From: Streptomyces sp. YIM 130001
GTDB taxonomy: Bacteria > Actinomycetota > Actinomycetes > Streptomycetales > Streptomycetaceae
Length of the DNA stretch: 64,000 nucleotides
Reading direction: 5' to 3'
Assembly (NCBI RefSeq): GCF_003574445.1
Contig: NZ_KZ984549.1
Span: 434,001-498,000 of the forward strand
The position numbers were made by a program, and so were the translations under genes. The notes below the pieces were generated by a model. That model searched no databases. It worked only from the letters and a program-made list of their open reading frames with translations, and was not told the origin of the DNA. Positions 26,149 to 35,003 of the stretch are shown here, in pieces (the first letter of the stretch is position 1; each line of letters starts with the position of its first letter).

Positions 26149-28296
26149 CTACGACTTGCCGGACACCGTCAGCCCACGGATCCGGCCGGCGTTGTCGAAC
26201 GAACCGAAGCCGATCCGCCCGTCGCCGGGCCGCGCGCTCACCGCAGTCATCAAGGGGTACGACGAGCCGTCCAGGTACACAGCGGTCTCCCCGGTGTCTC
26301 CGCAGCGCACCACACTGACCTGGTGCCAGGCGGCGTCGCTGATCGCGGGCGGGGCGCCGGTGGTGCCGTCCCACTGGTCCTCCACACGCAGCCGGTCGGC
26401 GTCGTCGACCGTGAAGACGCCGTTGTGCGGATAGATGGAGTTGTCCTGCGAGAGATGCGCGTAGCCGAACCTGGTATCGGACTCATGGCCGAAGAGGACG
26501 ACCACGTCCCGGTTGTCGATGTCGGTCGGCGTGTCGATGCGGACTTCGGCATCGACGCGGACATTGCGGTACGTGGGGCCGGCGGTGAGCACGGCGTACT
26601 CGTAGGGGCGGCGAGGTCCCGGCCGCTCGACGCCCGCCTCGGTCATCACCGCCTGGCCGTCCTCGAACCGCCACTTGGACGGGGTGACCGGCGCCCAGTT
26701 CTCGGCGCCCATCACGTCGGTGAGGGTGGTCCCGTCGGTGTCGCAGCTCGCGAACGTGCGCGTCCCCGTCACCTTCCAGATCTTGCCGTTGGCCTTGGAG
26801 AGGATGTACAGCTCGCCGTCCGCGTCCTGCCCGAATCGCAGGTCGACCCGCTTGTCACCGGCCAGTTCCTGCATGGAGACGCGCTTGCCGGACTTCGCGT
26901 CATAGACCATGAGGCTGTACATCCGCGCCAGGCGCTGTTCGGCGCCCGGCTTCGCGCGGCTCATGTCGGCGGTATCCGTGTAGAGGAGACGGCCGTCGAC
27001 GATGTCACCGAGAATGTACTTGCCCTGCAGTTCCTGCAGGTCGTCGCCGCGGTAGACGTAGCCGCCGGAGATGCCGCGGCCCACGTCGGACTCACAGTCC
27101 CAGTCGGCCGGCGGATCGTGGTCGTAGGCGGCGACCGGATAGGTGTAGCCGTACTTCGCGTCGTCGGCGGGGAGTGGAAGGATCTTGGCGCACGGGTCGG
27201 TGGCCTTCTTGTCGAAGACGAAGGCGCCCTCGCGTTCGCTCCACCCGTAGTTGTCGCCGGCCTGCACCTCGTAGACGGCCTCGATGGCGTGCTCGCCGAC
27301 GTGGGAGAGGAACATGCGGTGGCTGCCGCGCGGGTCCCAGCTGAAGCGGTGCGGGTCGCGCATCCCGATCGCGTAGGTCTCGCCGAGGGTGCCGGGCTCG
27401 TCGACGAACGGATTGGCGGACGGGATGCCGTACTCACCGTTCGCGCTGTCGTGGCCGCGTGGATCGATGCGCAGGAGCTTGCCGTGCGGCAGGGCCCGGT
27501 CCTGGGGGTCACCGGTGGTGGCACCCTTGCCGCCGTCACCGACCGCGATGTAGAGGAGCCCGTGGTCCGTGTCGCCGGGCTTGGCAGTCGGGTTGAAGTC
27601 GATCTGCTGGATGCCGTGGACCTGGCCGTTGAAGCCGATGCGGAGCAGCTCCCGGTGGGTGCCGGAGAAGCTGGAGGCGTTCGGGTCGTCGGCCGTCCAC
27701 TCGGTGACGACGCCGTGGAACCCGTTGCCGCTGGGCTGATTGAAGTCCGGCTCGGCATCGGTCAGTTCGGGCTTCTCGGTGTGGACCGTGTAGAAGCGTC
27801 CGTTGTTCCGGAAATCCGGGTCGAAGGTGACGTAGCCGAAGCCGGTGCCCAGGCCCCGGCTCGCGTAATAGGCGGTGGAGAACTCCTTGTACAGGTCCAG
27901 GTAGGGGTGCTGCCCGGAGCCGTCCTTCTCCAGCGAGTACATCGTGCCGTTCTGGTCCGCGACGGCCAGGCGGCCGGAATCGCCCGGGAAGGGGGTCAGG
28001 TAGTTGATCCGGTTGTGCCGGATGAGACGGTCGTCCTCGACCGGGCCCGGCCGCGGCTCGGACTTCGGGAGCTGGGCGAACTCCTGGACCTCGAGGCCGA
28101 GACCGGAGGTGACCGGCTTGTCGGGGATGGGGTCGGTGACAGCGGCCGCCGCGGCACCGGCGGGCGCTTCGGCCGCGCCCGCCGGTGCCGCGGTGAGTAC
28201 TGCGCCGAACAGGGCGCAGGTGAGGAGTTGGACCAGGAGGGATGTCTTACGGGGTCGGACGTGCGGGACCGACGGGGACAAGGGAGCTCCCTTCAT
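26149..28296 (-). CDS. Secreted PQQ-type glucose/sorbosone dehydrogenase-like protein
   Basis: A 715-residue protein with a signal peptide ending at AAPAGAAEA. Residues ~80-520 are a six-bladed quinoprotein propeller of the GSDH family: RINYLTPFPGDSGRLAV, FGYVTFDPDFRNNGRFY, LYIAVGDGGKGATTGDPQDRA, HGKLLRIDP and GDNYGWSEREG. Residues ~545-715 resemble a concanavalin/LamG-like carbohydrate-binding jelly roll (YRNVRVDAEVRIDTP, WHQVSVVRCGDTGETAVYLDGS). It likely oxidises or binds sugars outside the cell. The ATG at 28296 lacks a ribosome site; a TTG at 28281 with GGGAG 5 bp upstream is a good alternative. Confidence 0.88.
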   Translation of the reverse strand: MKGAPLSPSVPHVRPRKTSLLVQLLTCALFGAVLTAAPAGAAEAPAGAAAAAVTDPIPDKPVTSGLGLEVQEFAQLPKSEPRPGPVEDDRLIRHNRINYLTPFPGDSGRLAVADQNGTMYSLEKDGSGQHPYLDLYKEFSTAYYASRGLGTGFGYVTFDPDFRNNGRFYTVHTEKPELTDAEPDFNQPSGNGFHGVVTEWTADDPNASSFSGTHRELLRIGFNGQVHGIQQIDFNPTAKPGDTDHGLLYIAVGDGGKGATTGDPQDRALPHGKLLRIDPRGHDSANGEYGIPSANPFVDEPGTLGETYAIGMRDPHRFSWDPRGSHRMFLSHVGEHAIEAVYEVQAGDNYGWSEREGAFVFDKKATDPCAKILPLPADDAKYGYTYPVAAYDHDPPADWDCESDVGRGISGGYVYRGDDLQELQGKYILGDIVDGRLLYTDTADMSRAKPGAEQRLARMYSLMVYDAKSGKRVSMQELAGDKRVDLRFGQDADGELYILSKANGKIWKVTGTRTFASCDTDGTTLTDVMGAENWAPVTPSKWRFEDGQAVMTEAGVERPGPRRPYEYAVLTAGPTYRNVRVDAEVRIDTPTDIDNRDVVVLFGHESDTRFGYAHLSQDNSIYPHNGVFTVDDADRLRVEDQWDGTTGAPPAISDAAWHQVSVVRCGDTGETAVYLDGSSYPLMTAVSARPGDGRIGFGSFDNAGRIRGLTVSGKS

Positions 28297-28413
28297 GTGG
28301 CGTGCCCAGGAGGTGCGTTCGGGCGGCGTGCACAGGACAGGTGTTCATGACGTGGGTTCTGGACACTGGTCCCGCAGACACGCCGGTCCGGGAAGCACGT
28401 CCAGCACGCGGAC

Positions 28414-29427
28414 TCAGGACGCCGGTCGCCCACCGGTGCGGCGGTACTCGGCCCTCACCTGACCCGGGGTGGCGGCCCGGTCCAGAAAGAGCAGATCGTC
28501 CATACGGCAGTTGCAGGGGTTGGCTTCGCGGGTGTTCTGCGGGAAACTCCCGCCGATCTTGAGGCCTCGCGGGTCGGTCGGCGAGGCGAGGTCGGGCTCC
28601 GGCTCTCCGGCAAGAGCCCACGGATCGTCGTCGCGTACGTAACTGCCGGAAAGTGCACGGCCGTTGCGGTACAGCGCCATGTCACCCGTGTCGAAGTCGA
28701 AGGTCGCGGCCAGGTGGACCCACTTGCCGTCCGGCAGATGGGTACGCCAGTCCCCGTCCGCGGCGAAGGTCTGGGACTCGGAGCCGTCCAGCCGGCGTCC
28801 AAGTGCGACGAGGCGCAACTCGCCGTCCACATCGATCAGTTCGAGGAGGGCCCGTACATCGTGCCCGTTCGAGTCCCCGGTCAGGACGCCCGCCAGACCG
28901 ATGGCGTTGTAGAGGTCGGAGGGGTCGGCCGTACTCGAATCCGGGCTCGGATTCTGCCCGGTGGTACGGAACCAGCCCATCACCGTGGCCTGGCGGGCTC
29001 CGTTGAACGCATGCAGCGAGGCCGCACCGTCCGGCTCGTACACGCCCGCCTTCCAGTCGTCGTTCCCCGCCGCGTCCGGACTCACCTGCCGGGTCTGCAG
29101 GACGTGCCCACGCCGCGGATCGGCGTCGTCGCGCACGCGCATCGCAGCACCGCCGTTGACGAGCGACAGACTGGTGCCGGACGGCCCCACGTCACGCTCA
29201 CGCCCGGCGTCCGCGGGGTCCGGATGCTCGAAGTCGTAGCCCGCGACCAGACTTCCGCGGATGCCTGCCCCAGCGGCCGCGGACGGGTCGTCAGGCGAGG
29301 ACGCACCGCCGGACGGAGTGACGAACGCGGCGGTGAGCAGAGCGGCCCCGACCGCCATCACAGCAGGCCACAGCCTCGACCGTGCAGTATTGCGCCGATA
29401 CGACGGCACGGCGGCGCCAGGCGTCAT
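28414..29427 (-). CDS. Secreted LamG-like jelly-roll protein
   Basis: A 337-residue protein with an N-terminal membrane-targeting helix (LWPAVMAVGAALLTAAFV) and a single concanavalin A-like/LamG domain: VAGYDFEHPDPADAGRERDVG, ATVMGWFRTTGQNPS, KWVHLAATFDFDTGDMALYRNGRALSG and MDDLLFLDRAATPGQVRAEYRRT. Such domains bind glycans or glycoproteins. GGAGGGG precedes the ATG at 29427. It is about 117 bp upstream of the sugar dehydrogenase gene on the same strand and may be co-transcribed with it. A GAAAGCGCTTCC palindrome 24 bp before the start suggests LacI control. Confidence 0.85.
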   Translation of the reverse strand: MTPGAAVPSYRRNTARSRLWPAVMAVGAALLTAAFVTPSGGASSPDDPSAAAGAGIRGSLVAGYDFEHPDPADAGRERDVGPSGTSLSLVNGGAAMRVRDDADPRRGHVLQTRQVSPDAAGNDDWKAGVYEPDGAASLHAFNGARQATVMGWFRTTGQNPSPDSSTADPSDLYNAIGLAGVLTGDSNGHDVRALLELIDVDGELRLVALGRRLDGSESQTFAADGDWRTHLPDGKWVHLAATFDFDTGDMALYRNGRALSGSYVRDDDPWALAGEPEPDLASPTDPRGLKIGGSFPQNTREANPCNCRMDDLLFLDRAATPGQVRAEYRRTGGRPAS

Positions 29428-29450
29428 GTCCCCTCCAGAGGGCGAGCAGA

Positions 29451-29462
29451 GAAAGCGCTTCC
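29451..29462. promoter_or_regulatory. LacI-type operator, weaker copy
   Basis: GAAAGCGCTTCC has the perfect core AAGCGCTT and differs at two positions from the GAAAGCGCTTTC palindromes at 45056 and 53558. It sits just before the LamG gene on the minus strand. Confidence 0.55.
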
Positions 29463-29939
29463 TATCGTGTCTGCTGCAACGTACAAACATCGAGCGGAGG
29501 CGACAAGAGCTCGTACAACGATTACCGTCCGGCTCCTGCGGAGAGCGACCCCACCACACGGGATGACGCCAGGGGCCACACCTCTCCGGCAGGTCCAGCC
29601 ATCCCCGCTGTCCCCGCCACCCCCGCCATAACGGCCATTCCGGTCGGATGCTGCCGGTGAACAACAGGGGCTCGTGGGTCCGCGACTCGCGCCACCAGGG
29701 CAACGTCCTGGATCGGCAGAGCTGGGATCGGTACGGGAAAACTCACCCCGGGACACGATCCGGCGACCGAGGTCATGCACGCGTCGATGCCGCTTCCCGA
29801 TCACGCCGCACTGAAAGCGGGTGGCTTCGGGACACCGGCAGGCGGCACTCGTAGACAGCGAGGCCGATGTTCCTGGCAGGTCCGTTGATCCTCTTCGTGC
29901 ACACGTCGAGCCAACGGCCTCCAGCGCCCAGTCAGTTCC
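29463..29939. other. Intergenic, no intact gene seen
   Basis: Open frames here are antisense or compositional. It contains proline/alanine-rich pseudo-frames near 29580-29650 but no start, ribosome site or family motif. Probably decayed DNA next to the following pseudogene. Confidence 0.4.
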
Positions 29940-30389
29940 GTTTGCGGTGTGATCGGAAAGCGTCCATCGGGCAGTTTGCGCAGCCGGCCCCGCCCGGCGA
30001 GCTTGCTCAACTTGCTGCGCAGGGGCTCCAGCCGACCCGTCACCTCGACGTCAAGGCCCAACTCGACACCGACGTCCTCGCCCCGACCGGACCAACGCAT
30101 TCCGCACGATCTTCATCGGCCGCAATCCGGCGGCAGGACGTCCTCCCCGGCCCGCCTCGCGGTGTGGCACCAGTAGCACTCTGCCAGCCCACCTGCGCCG
30201 TCTTCGCCTGCGACGAGGGCTTCTCCGCGTCCAGTTGGGCGTGATCCACCCCCACACGCGCATGGCCACCGCGAGTTCCTCGCGCTCGGTGCGGACCGCA
30301 TCGAGTCGCTCGGCCAGGAGCTTCTGCTCGTCGGCGAGTTCAACCCGACGAGCCGCGACGCATTCGGTGTTCTCGTCGGTCTCCGTCAC
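29940..30389 (-). pseudogene. Coiled-coil/winged-helix hypothetical protein, frameshifted
   Basis: A GTG at 30389 begins MTETDENTECVAARRVELADEQKLLAERLDAVRTEREELAVAM in outline, a basic coiled coil. After frameshifts the sequence continues as a variant of VLLVPHREAG and LPPD, then GEDVGVELGLDVEVTGRLEPLRSKLSKLAGRGRLRKLPDGRFP. From memory, this order (coiled coil, PHR segment, winged helix ending in K-RPDGRFT) is a common Streptomyces protein often found beside transposase genes. At least two frame changes are needed here, so the gene is broken. Confidence 0.6.
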
Positions 30390-30896
30390 CCCTCGGACCT
30401 ACGAACCCGTACACCTCCGCGACTACGCCTCCGCGACCTGGAAACGGCCAGACCGGCCTCGACCGCCGCCCGGCGATCGAGGCGCCAGGCTGCCCACAAC
30501 CAGCACGAGCACCCGCCCTCCCGAACGATCACGCCACCCCGATGACCTGCGACTTCAAGATGTCGGGACTTCAATCGCACCTCCCCGCCCTGGACCAGCT
30601 CGCCCTCCTTCCGCACCCCGGCTGACCGACGAATCCACCCGCCCCTGAGCAAGACCCCCTCCAGTCGAAGCAGTGGAACCCGGCACCCACCCGAGACGAC
30701 ACCCGGCCCCCGGCCTACCCCACCTCGGCCCACCGCACGAAGACGAGCCACCGACTCCGTCGGCGGCTCGTCATGAGACTTCGCGGTCAGAGATCATTCT
30801 CTTTCCGAACCCCATGTGCGGTTTCTGCTGCTCAGGTATGCGTTAGCGACTGGCGTCGAAGTCTCGCTCCGTCACGGACCGAGCTGTCGTCCGATG
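30390..30896. other. Intergenic, no gene seen
   Basis: No convincing coding frame on either strand. AT-richer sequence around 30785-30850 precedes the end of the opposing hydrolase gene. Nothing recognised. Confidence 0.4.
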
Positions 30897-31643
30897 TCAT
30901 ACGGGCCGGGAGCCCCAGAATCGGTTGAGTACCTCCGCGCCCCGATCCGGGTCCTGGAGCATCCAATAGTGGGTGAGGTCGTCCAGTTCCACTGCCTGTG
31001 CTCCGGTTCGCGCGGCCACGTCCCGGTCCATCGCGGGCTGTGCCATCGGATCGCCGGTCGGGATCAGGACGAGCCCCGGCGCCTGCGCGGGGCGGTCGAA
31101 GTCCTTGCCCCAGTCGGCGTGGAAGTTGGGCCAGGCCGAGCGGTAGAGCGTCAGGATGGCCTTGCTCATCTCCTCGTCATGGACGGTGTCGACTTCTGCC
31201 GCCAGTTCGGCGCTCATCCCCCGGGGGCGGAGGAAGTCGCCGAAACCAGGGCTGCCGGGGGCCTGGGTGCGCAGCGACGCGAGCAGCTCCTCGCCCTCCG
31301 GGTTCCTCTGGAAGAGGGTGGCCGCCTCGTGCCACTGATAGTCGGGATGCCAGCCGTGTGCGACGTCGGACACCCAGCTGCGTACCGGAACGTCGTAGGC
31401 GGAGACGATCCGCATCACCAGGTGCGCGCCCCAGTCGTGGCCCACGAGATCGACGGGCTCACCGAGGGCACGCAGCTCCCTCGCCAGCCAGCCGGCGTAT
31501 GCCTCCTTGCCGTCCAGGCGAGTCGGGCGAGGGCTGCCGAATCCGGGCAGCCGCAGGGTCGTGGCGGGGCGGTCGATCCGCTCCCGGAGGTCGTTCCAGA
31601 GGGAAGGCGTCTCGGGTACTCCGTGGATGAACACAACGGTCAT
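30897..31643 (-). CDS. Alpha/beta hydrolase, epoxide hydrolase/dehalogenase-like
   Basis: A 248-residue protein. FIHGVPETPSLW carries the HGxP oxyanion motif, LVGHDWGAHLV has an Asp nucleophile in the GHDWG elbow as in epoxide hydrolases and haloalkane dehalogenases rather than Ser, and DLTHYWMLQDPD holds the late catalytic His. The lid Tyr pair of true epoxide hydrolases cannot be confirmed. It is shorter than usual (about 280-300). Divergent from a TetR gene with palindromes in between, which likely represses it. Confidence 0.9.
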   Translation of the reverse strand: MTVVFIHGVPETPSLWNDLRERIDRPATTLRLPGFGSPRPTRLDGKEAYAGWLARELRALGEPVDLVGHDWGAHLVMRIVSAYDVPVRSWVSDVAHGWHPDYQWHEAATLFQRNPEGEELLASLRTQAPGSPGFGDFLRPRGMSAELAAEVDTVHDEEMSKAILTLYRSAWPNFHADWGKDFDRPAQAPGLVLIPTGDPMAQPAMDRDVAARTGAQAVELDDLTHYWMLQDPDRGAEVLNRFWGSRPV

Positions 31644-31666
31644 GACCGCTCCTGCCGAGGCGAAGT

Positions 31667-31711
31667 GGATTAGCTATCCATTTCACCGTAACAGCAGCCT
31701 GATAGGTTATC
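31667..31711. promoter_or_regulatory. Candidate TetR operators
   Basis: GGATTAGCTATCC (31667-31679) and GATAGGTTATC (31701-31711) are two short inverted repeats sharing GGATA/TATCC-type arms in the 95-bp divergent region. Good candidates for TetR dimer sites. Confidence 0.55.
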
Positions 31712-31738
31712 CACATCGGCTTCTGCGGAGGAGGGATC

Positions 31739-32281
31739 ATGAGGTCGGATGCCGCACGCAACAGGCAGAGGATCTTCGATGAGGCTCGCGACGCCGTCAT
31801 CGGCGGGGAGACTGCGCTCACCCTCAACGAGCTCGCGCGCCGGGCGGGCGTAGGGGTCGGGACGGTTTATCGGGTCTATCCCACGCAGCGGACCATGCGG
31901 GAGTCCGTCCTGGAGGAAGCGGTCCGAGAGCTCATCGATGCGGCGGTCGCAGCGGGCGCACATCCCGATCCCGCCAACGCCCTCGTCGACTTCCTGCGCA
32001 CAGCGCTGCTGACCGCTTTGGCACGACCGGGCCTCACCGACGTTCTGATCACCGGGTCCGACGAGACAGAGTCTCTGCACCGGGCCAAGGGAGAGCTGGT
32101 CGAGGTCACCTCCGGCCTGCTCGCACGCATCCGCCCTGCCCCTGCCCTCACCGGCGAAAACCTGCTCAAGCTCCTGTGCGGCCTGATCCACGCCGTCAGC
32201 GAGCACCCGGCGGAGCGGCAGGGGACCGCAATAGACAACTACCTCGACATCCTCCGGGCCGGCCTCACACCCGCCCCCTGA
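31739..32281 (+). CDS. TetR family transcriptional regulator
   Basis: A 180-residue repressor with a clear N-terminal helix-turn-helix: NRQRIFDEARDAVIGG, LTLNELARRAGVGVGTVYRVYPTQRTMRE. The C-terminal half is the ligand domain, ending LLCGLIHAVSEHPAERQGTAIDNYLDILRAGL, a terminus common in Streptomyces TetR proteins that control alpha/beta hydrolases or short-chain dehydrogenases. GGAGGAGGG lies just before the ATG at 31739. Probable local repressor of the divergent hydrolase. Confidence 0.92.
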   Translation: MRSDAARNRQRIFDEARDAVIGGETALTLNELARRAGVGVGTVYRVYPTQRTMRESVLEEAVRELIDAAVAAGAHPDPANALVDFLRTALLTALARPGLTDVLITGSDETESLHRAKGELVEVTSGLLARIRPAPALTGENLLKLLCGLIHAVSEHPAERQGTAIDNYLDILRAGLTPAP

Positions 32282-32845
32282 CGACCGGGCCCTCGGTGCG
32301 GGCGAGGCCCGGACTCGGATGCTGCGCCGGAGGTGCATCGTGCCGCTCGTCATGCAGCCCTCCTTGGCCGGCCCGCTGCGATGTCGCGTACGCCGCCCGT
32401 CGGAGCAGGCCGACGCTGGGCCGGGGCCGGGCGTCAAGATGATTCGATCGGCCGAGGCCGAACCGGCCCTGTACACGACCTGGCTGATGGACTGCGAACA
32501 GGTGGAACACGGACTGCCCGCGGTCATCGCGACTCGCCTCGGACACAGCCCGAAGGCCGTTAGGCGCGTCCGCACGCCACGGCGGCCCTTCGAGTCATCA
32601 ACGAGTACGTCGGAGCCGGCCTTCACGACGGCACCGATCCGCGGAAGCTCGGGGACGAGGGTTTCGCCTTCATCGCGGACGCCTTCCGCACGGCCACCGG
32701 GGGCGCCGTGGGCGACCACCAATGTCAACCTGTCCGCCGCCGACAGCCGTTGCCGGCCATTGGCCATCCAGCTCACAGCCGGCCAGGCCGGCACCGGTCA
32801 TGAGCCGTTTCCGGGTTCCCTGGCCAGTCGGACGGCCCGCATCAC
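32282..32845. other. Decayed intergenic DNA
   Basis: No intact gene. A 55-codon plus-strand stretch around 32581-32745 looks coding (LRVINEYVGAGLHDGTDPRK, then GFAFIADAFRTATGGA) but has a stop just upstream and no start, so it may be a gene relic I cannot assign. Nothing else supported. Confidence 0.4.
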
Positions 32846-33139
32846 GCCGCCCTCGCGGACAAGGCGTATTCCTCCCGCGCTATCCGCGAACATGTGCGCC
32901 GACGAGGTATCCAGTGATTCCACACCCTGCGGATCAGGCTGCCACCGCAAGCGCCGCGGTCACCTCTGGGGAAAACCGCCCGCCTTCGACTGCGACGCCG
33001 ACAAGCAGCACAACACCCTCGAGCGCTGTTCAACCGGCGCGGACGACGGCGCGGCCTGGCCACGCGATCCGACAAGACCGCAGCCGTCTACCTCGCCGCA
33101 CTCCACACCGCAGGCATCCTCATCTGGTCCGCGAGATGA
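32846..33139 (+). pseudogene. IS5-family transposase, C-terminal remnant
   Basis: Across frames: ALADKAYSSRAIREHVRRRGIQ, then FDCDADKQHNTLERCFN, RGLATRSDKTAAVYLAALHTAGILIWSAR and a TGA at 33137-33139. These are the last blocks of an IS5-group DDE transposase, including the E-R-C-F-N helix with the third catalytic residue. Frameshifts lie between the blocks. It is a different family member from the relic at 12 kb, whose end reads LASLILWLREPTQD. Confidence 0.85.
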
Positions 33140-33162
33140 TCCAGAAGGAGCGCCCGAGGGTG

Positions 33163-33315
33163 TGTCCGGAAAGTCGTGTGCGGTGCTCGCGGTGTCCGGT
33201 GCGTGCTCTCGGTGCGACGGCCGGAAGTCCTCGTACCGGACGTACTTGGACTTTCGGGCGGTGCGCCGACAGTGCGTGCCAGGCGCCGTGAGTCCCGTGC
33301 AGGACTTTCCGGACA
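33163..33315. repeat. 153-bp imperfect palindrome
   Basis: TGTCCGGAAAGTC (33163-33175) is repeated in reverse complement as GACTTTCCGGACA (33303-33315). Similarity continues inward through both arms to a centre at 33239 (GTACCGGACGTAC). Both strands therefore encode related peptides beginning SGKSC. It follows directly on the IS5 relic. It could fold into a long hairpin or be a MITE-like element. Confidence 0.8.
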
Positions 33316-33601
33316 TGCCCTAGGACGGTCGGCATGGAGCCGGAGACGCTCCGGACGATGCGCGGGCGAATCGCGCCCATCCGCGCGGGTGGGAACATGG
33401 CATCCGTCGCGGCCGACGCTGCGGACCCGGGGGCGATCCAACCTCGGCCAGCACGGGTGTACCGAGTCCGGCCAGGGCACGCACCGGCCCGTTCCCGGCG
33501 CCCCGACGTCGATGTCCCTCGACCGGCTCCGCGCGACGTACACCGTCGGCTTCCCGTTCGGGCCGGGAAGGAACCCGGCATGGAGCAGGAGACCGGCGCG
33601 G
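33316..33601. other. Intergenic, no gene seen
   Basis: Between the palindrome and the end of the MerR gene no coding frame, operator or hairpin was identified. Confidence 0.4.
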
Positions 33602-34363
33602 TCAACGAAGTTCGGCGGCGTTCCGCCCCGGTCGGAGCTGTGTGGACTCGTCCACGATCACGTGGGCCCGGTGCAGAACATCGAGCTGCGCCGGGTTGTA
33701 CAGCTCACGCAGGATCGTCGCCATGGTCTCTCGAACGAATTTCTTCCCCTTCGAGGCTTCGGCGTACAGATCGGGCAGGTCCGGGTGGTCCTGCCGCAGC
33801 CGGCGCAGGTAGGGCACCATCCGCTCCACGAGGTCTTGGCGGATGTGCTCGCCTGCGTCGGCGGCGAGTTCGTCGAACTCCCGGTTGATCGGGTGAGCAG
33901 GCAGATTGCGCACCAGTGCACCGTAGGCTTGCAGCTGCTCCCCGTGCATCAACCGGGTCATGACCAGCAGGAGCGAGCGGTCGGTCTCGGACAGCACCGT
34001 CGCTTCGCCGGGAGTGAGTTCCGCAGGCAGGTCGGCCGGGGCGCGCTGCTCGATCAGTGTCGCGAGTTCGAGCCGGGCTCGCTGCAGCCGCTCGATGGTC
34101 GCGGCCAGCTCCGCGTCGAGCGTGCGCAGTGCCCGCCCGGGGTGCTCAGCCTCGTCCACCGTCTCCGCGATCTGGTTCAGCGAGAACCCGAGATCGACCA
34201 GGCGCTTGACCCGCAGCAGGCGGACCAGGTGCGGCACGCCGTACTGCTTGTAGCCGTTGGCGCGGCGCCCGGGCTCCTCCAACAGTCCGACCTCGTGGTA
34301 GTACCGCACCGCCCGCAGGCTGGTGCCGGCAAGCTCTGCGATCTCCCGAGTACTCCAGCTCAT
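33602..34363 (-). CDS. MerR family transcriptional regulator
   Basis: A 253-residue regulator. The MerR DNA-binding domain is N-terminal: STREIAELAGTSLRAVRYYHEVGLLEEPGRRANGYKQYG in outline (helix-turn-helix plus RYY and Y-x-x-Y wings), then LLRVKRLVDLGFSLNQIAE and a dimerisation coiled coil. The remaining ~140 residues are a helical sensor domain without metal-binding Cys, so an organic ligand is likely. GAGGA precedes the ATG at 34363. Its own promoter holds a 21-bp palindrome, copied upstream of the amidase gene, so it probably controls both. Confidence 0.92.
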   Translation of the reverse strand: MSWSTREIAELAGTSLRAVRYYHEVGLLEEPGRRANGYKQYGVPHLVRLLRVKRLVDLGFSLNQIAETVDEAEHPGRALRTLDAELAATIERLQRARLELATLIEQRAPADLPAELTPGEATVLSETDRSLLLVMTRLMHGEQLQAYGALVRNLPAHPINREFDELAADAGEHIRQDLVERMVPYLRRLRQDHPDLPDLYAEASKGKKFVRETMATILRELYNPAQLDVLHRAHVIVDESTQLRPGRNAAELR

Positions 34364-34377
34364 GGTCCTCAGCCAAC

Positions 34378-34398
34378 ACTGTGCCGCTACGGCACAGT
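34378..34398. promoter_or_regulatory. MerR operator, copy 1
   Basis: ACTGTGCCG-CTA-CGGCACAGT is a perfect 9-bp inverted repeat. On the minus strand it lies in TTGACTGTGCCG...CAGTGTTGGCT, so it fills a spacer of about 19 bp between TTGACT and the -10 position, the arrangement MerR proteins twist into an active promoter. It ends 15 bp before the MerR start codon. Confidence 0.8.
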
Positions 34399-34509
34399 CA
34401 AGTCCTCCCCCTGCCGCTCATGATCGGCATCACGATCGGGACCGGGCTGGTGCTGATCGGCTTCCGGCTCGCGGCAGCTGAGCCTGTGCGCGGTCGCGCG
34501 AGTTCCGGT

Positions 34510-34947
34510 TCACACTCCGGGGCCAACGTCCAGTGCCTGTTCATAATCGAGTTCCAGCAGCGCGGTACGGAGCTTCGCTGCTGCTTCAGCCAAAGCTGAC
34601 TGGTCCTCCTCCTGCTTGGCTTTACTGAAGTCAAAGTCGGACATATCCCAGACCGGCGCGACATGTATATGCAAATGCGGTACCTCAAAGCCTGCGATGA
34701 CGAGGCCGGCGCGCGGAGCGTTCCAAGCCCGCTGCACCCCTTGCCCCACGGCCTGGGCCACCTCGAAGCAGCGCGTCAGAAGGGCCCCGTCAGCGTCCGT
34801 CCACCGGTCGACCTCACGCCGCGGCACGACAAGAGTGTGACCGGGCCGCAAGGGAGCGATGGACAGAAAAGCGACGATTTCCGGATCCTGCCAGACGAAG
34901 CGTCCGGGCAGCTCGCCAGCGATAATGCGTGAGAATACGGTAGTCAT
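34510..34947 (-). CDS. HIT family (histidine triad) protein
   Basis: A 145-residue protein. The histidine triad reads HLHIHVAP near residue 100, preceded by FSRIIAGELPGRFVWQDPEIVAFLSIAPLRPGHTLVVPR in outline, the usual HINT/Fhit-like fold. These enzymes hydrolyse nucleoside phosphoramidates or nucleotidyl adducts. ATG at 34947, with only a weak GGGGA upstream. It follows the amidase by 56 bp on the same strand, so is probably in the MerR-controlled amidase operon. Confidence 0.93.
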   Translation of the reverse strand: MTTVFSRIIAGELPGRFVWQDPEIVAFLSIAPLRPGHTLVVPRREVDRWTDADGALLTRCFEVAQAVGQGVQRAWNAPRAGLVIAGFEVPHLHIHVAPVWDMSDFDFSKAKQEEDQSALAEAAAKLRTALLELDYEQALDVGPGV

Positions 34948-35003
34948 AGGTGAAATTGTCCCCACAGACGTCAGGCCGCGGACGGCGAATCGGGCAACGA
35001 CGG

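Noticed and set aside
25873..28350. 825-codon plus-strand frame over the sugar dehydrogenase
   Set aside because: Antisense shadow; the minus-strand protein has clear quinoprotein propeller motifs.
32576..32810. Short coding-like plus-strand stretch
   Set aside because: Preceded by a stop, no start codon and no recognisable family; possibly a relic but not supportable as a gene.
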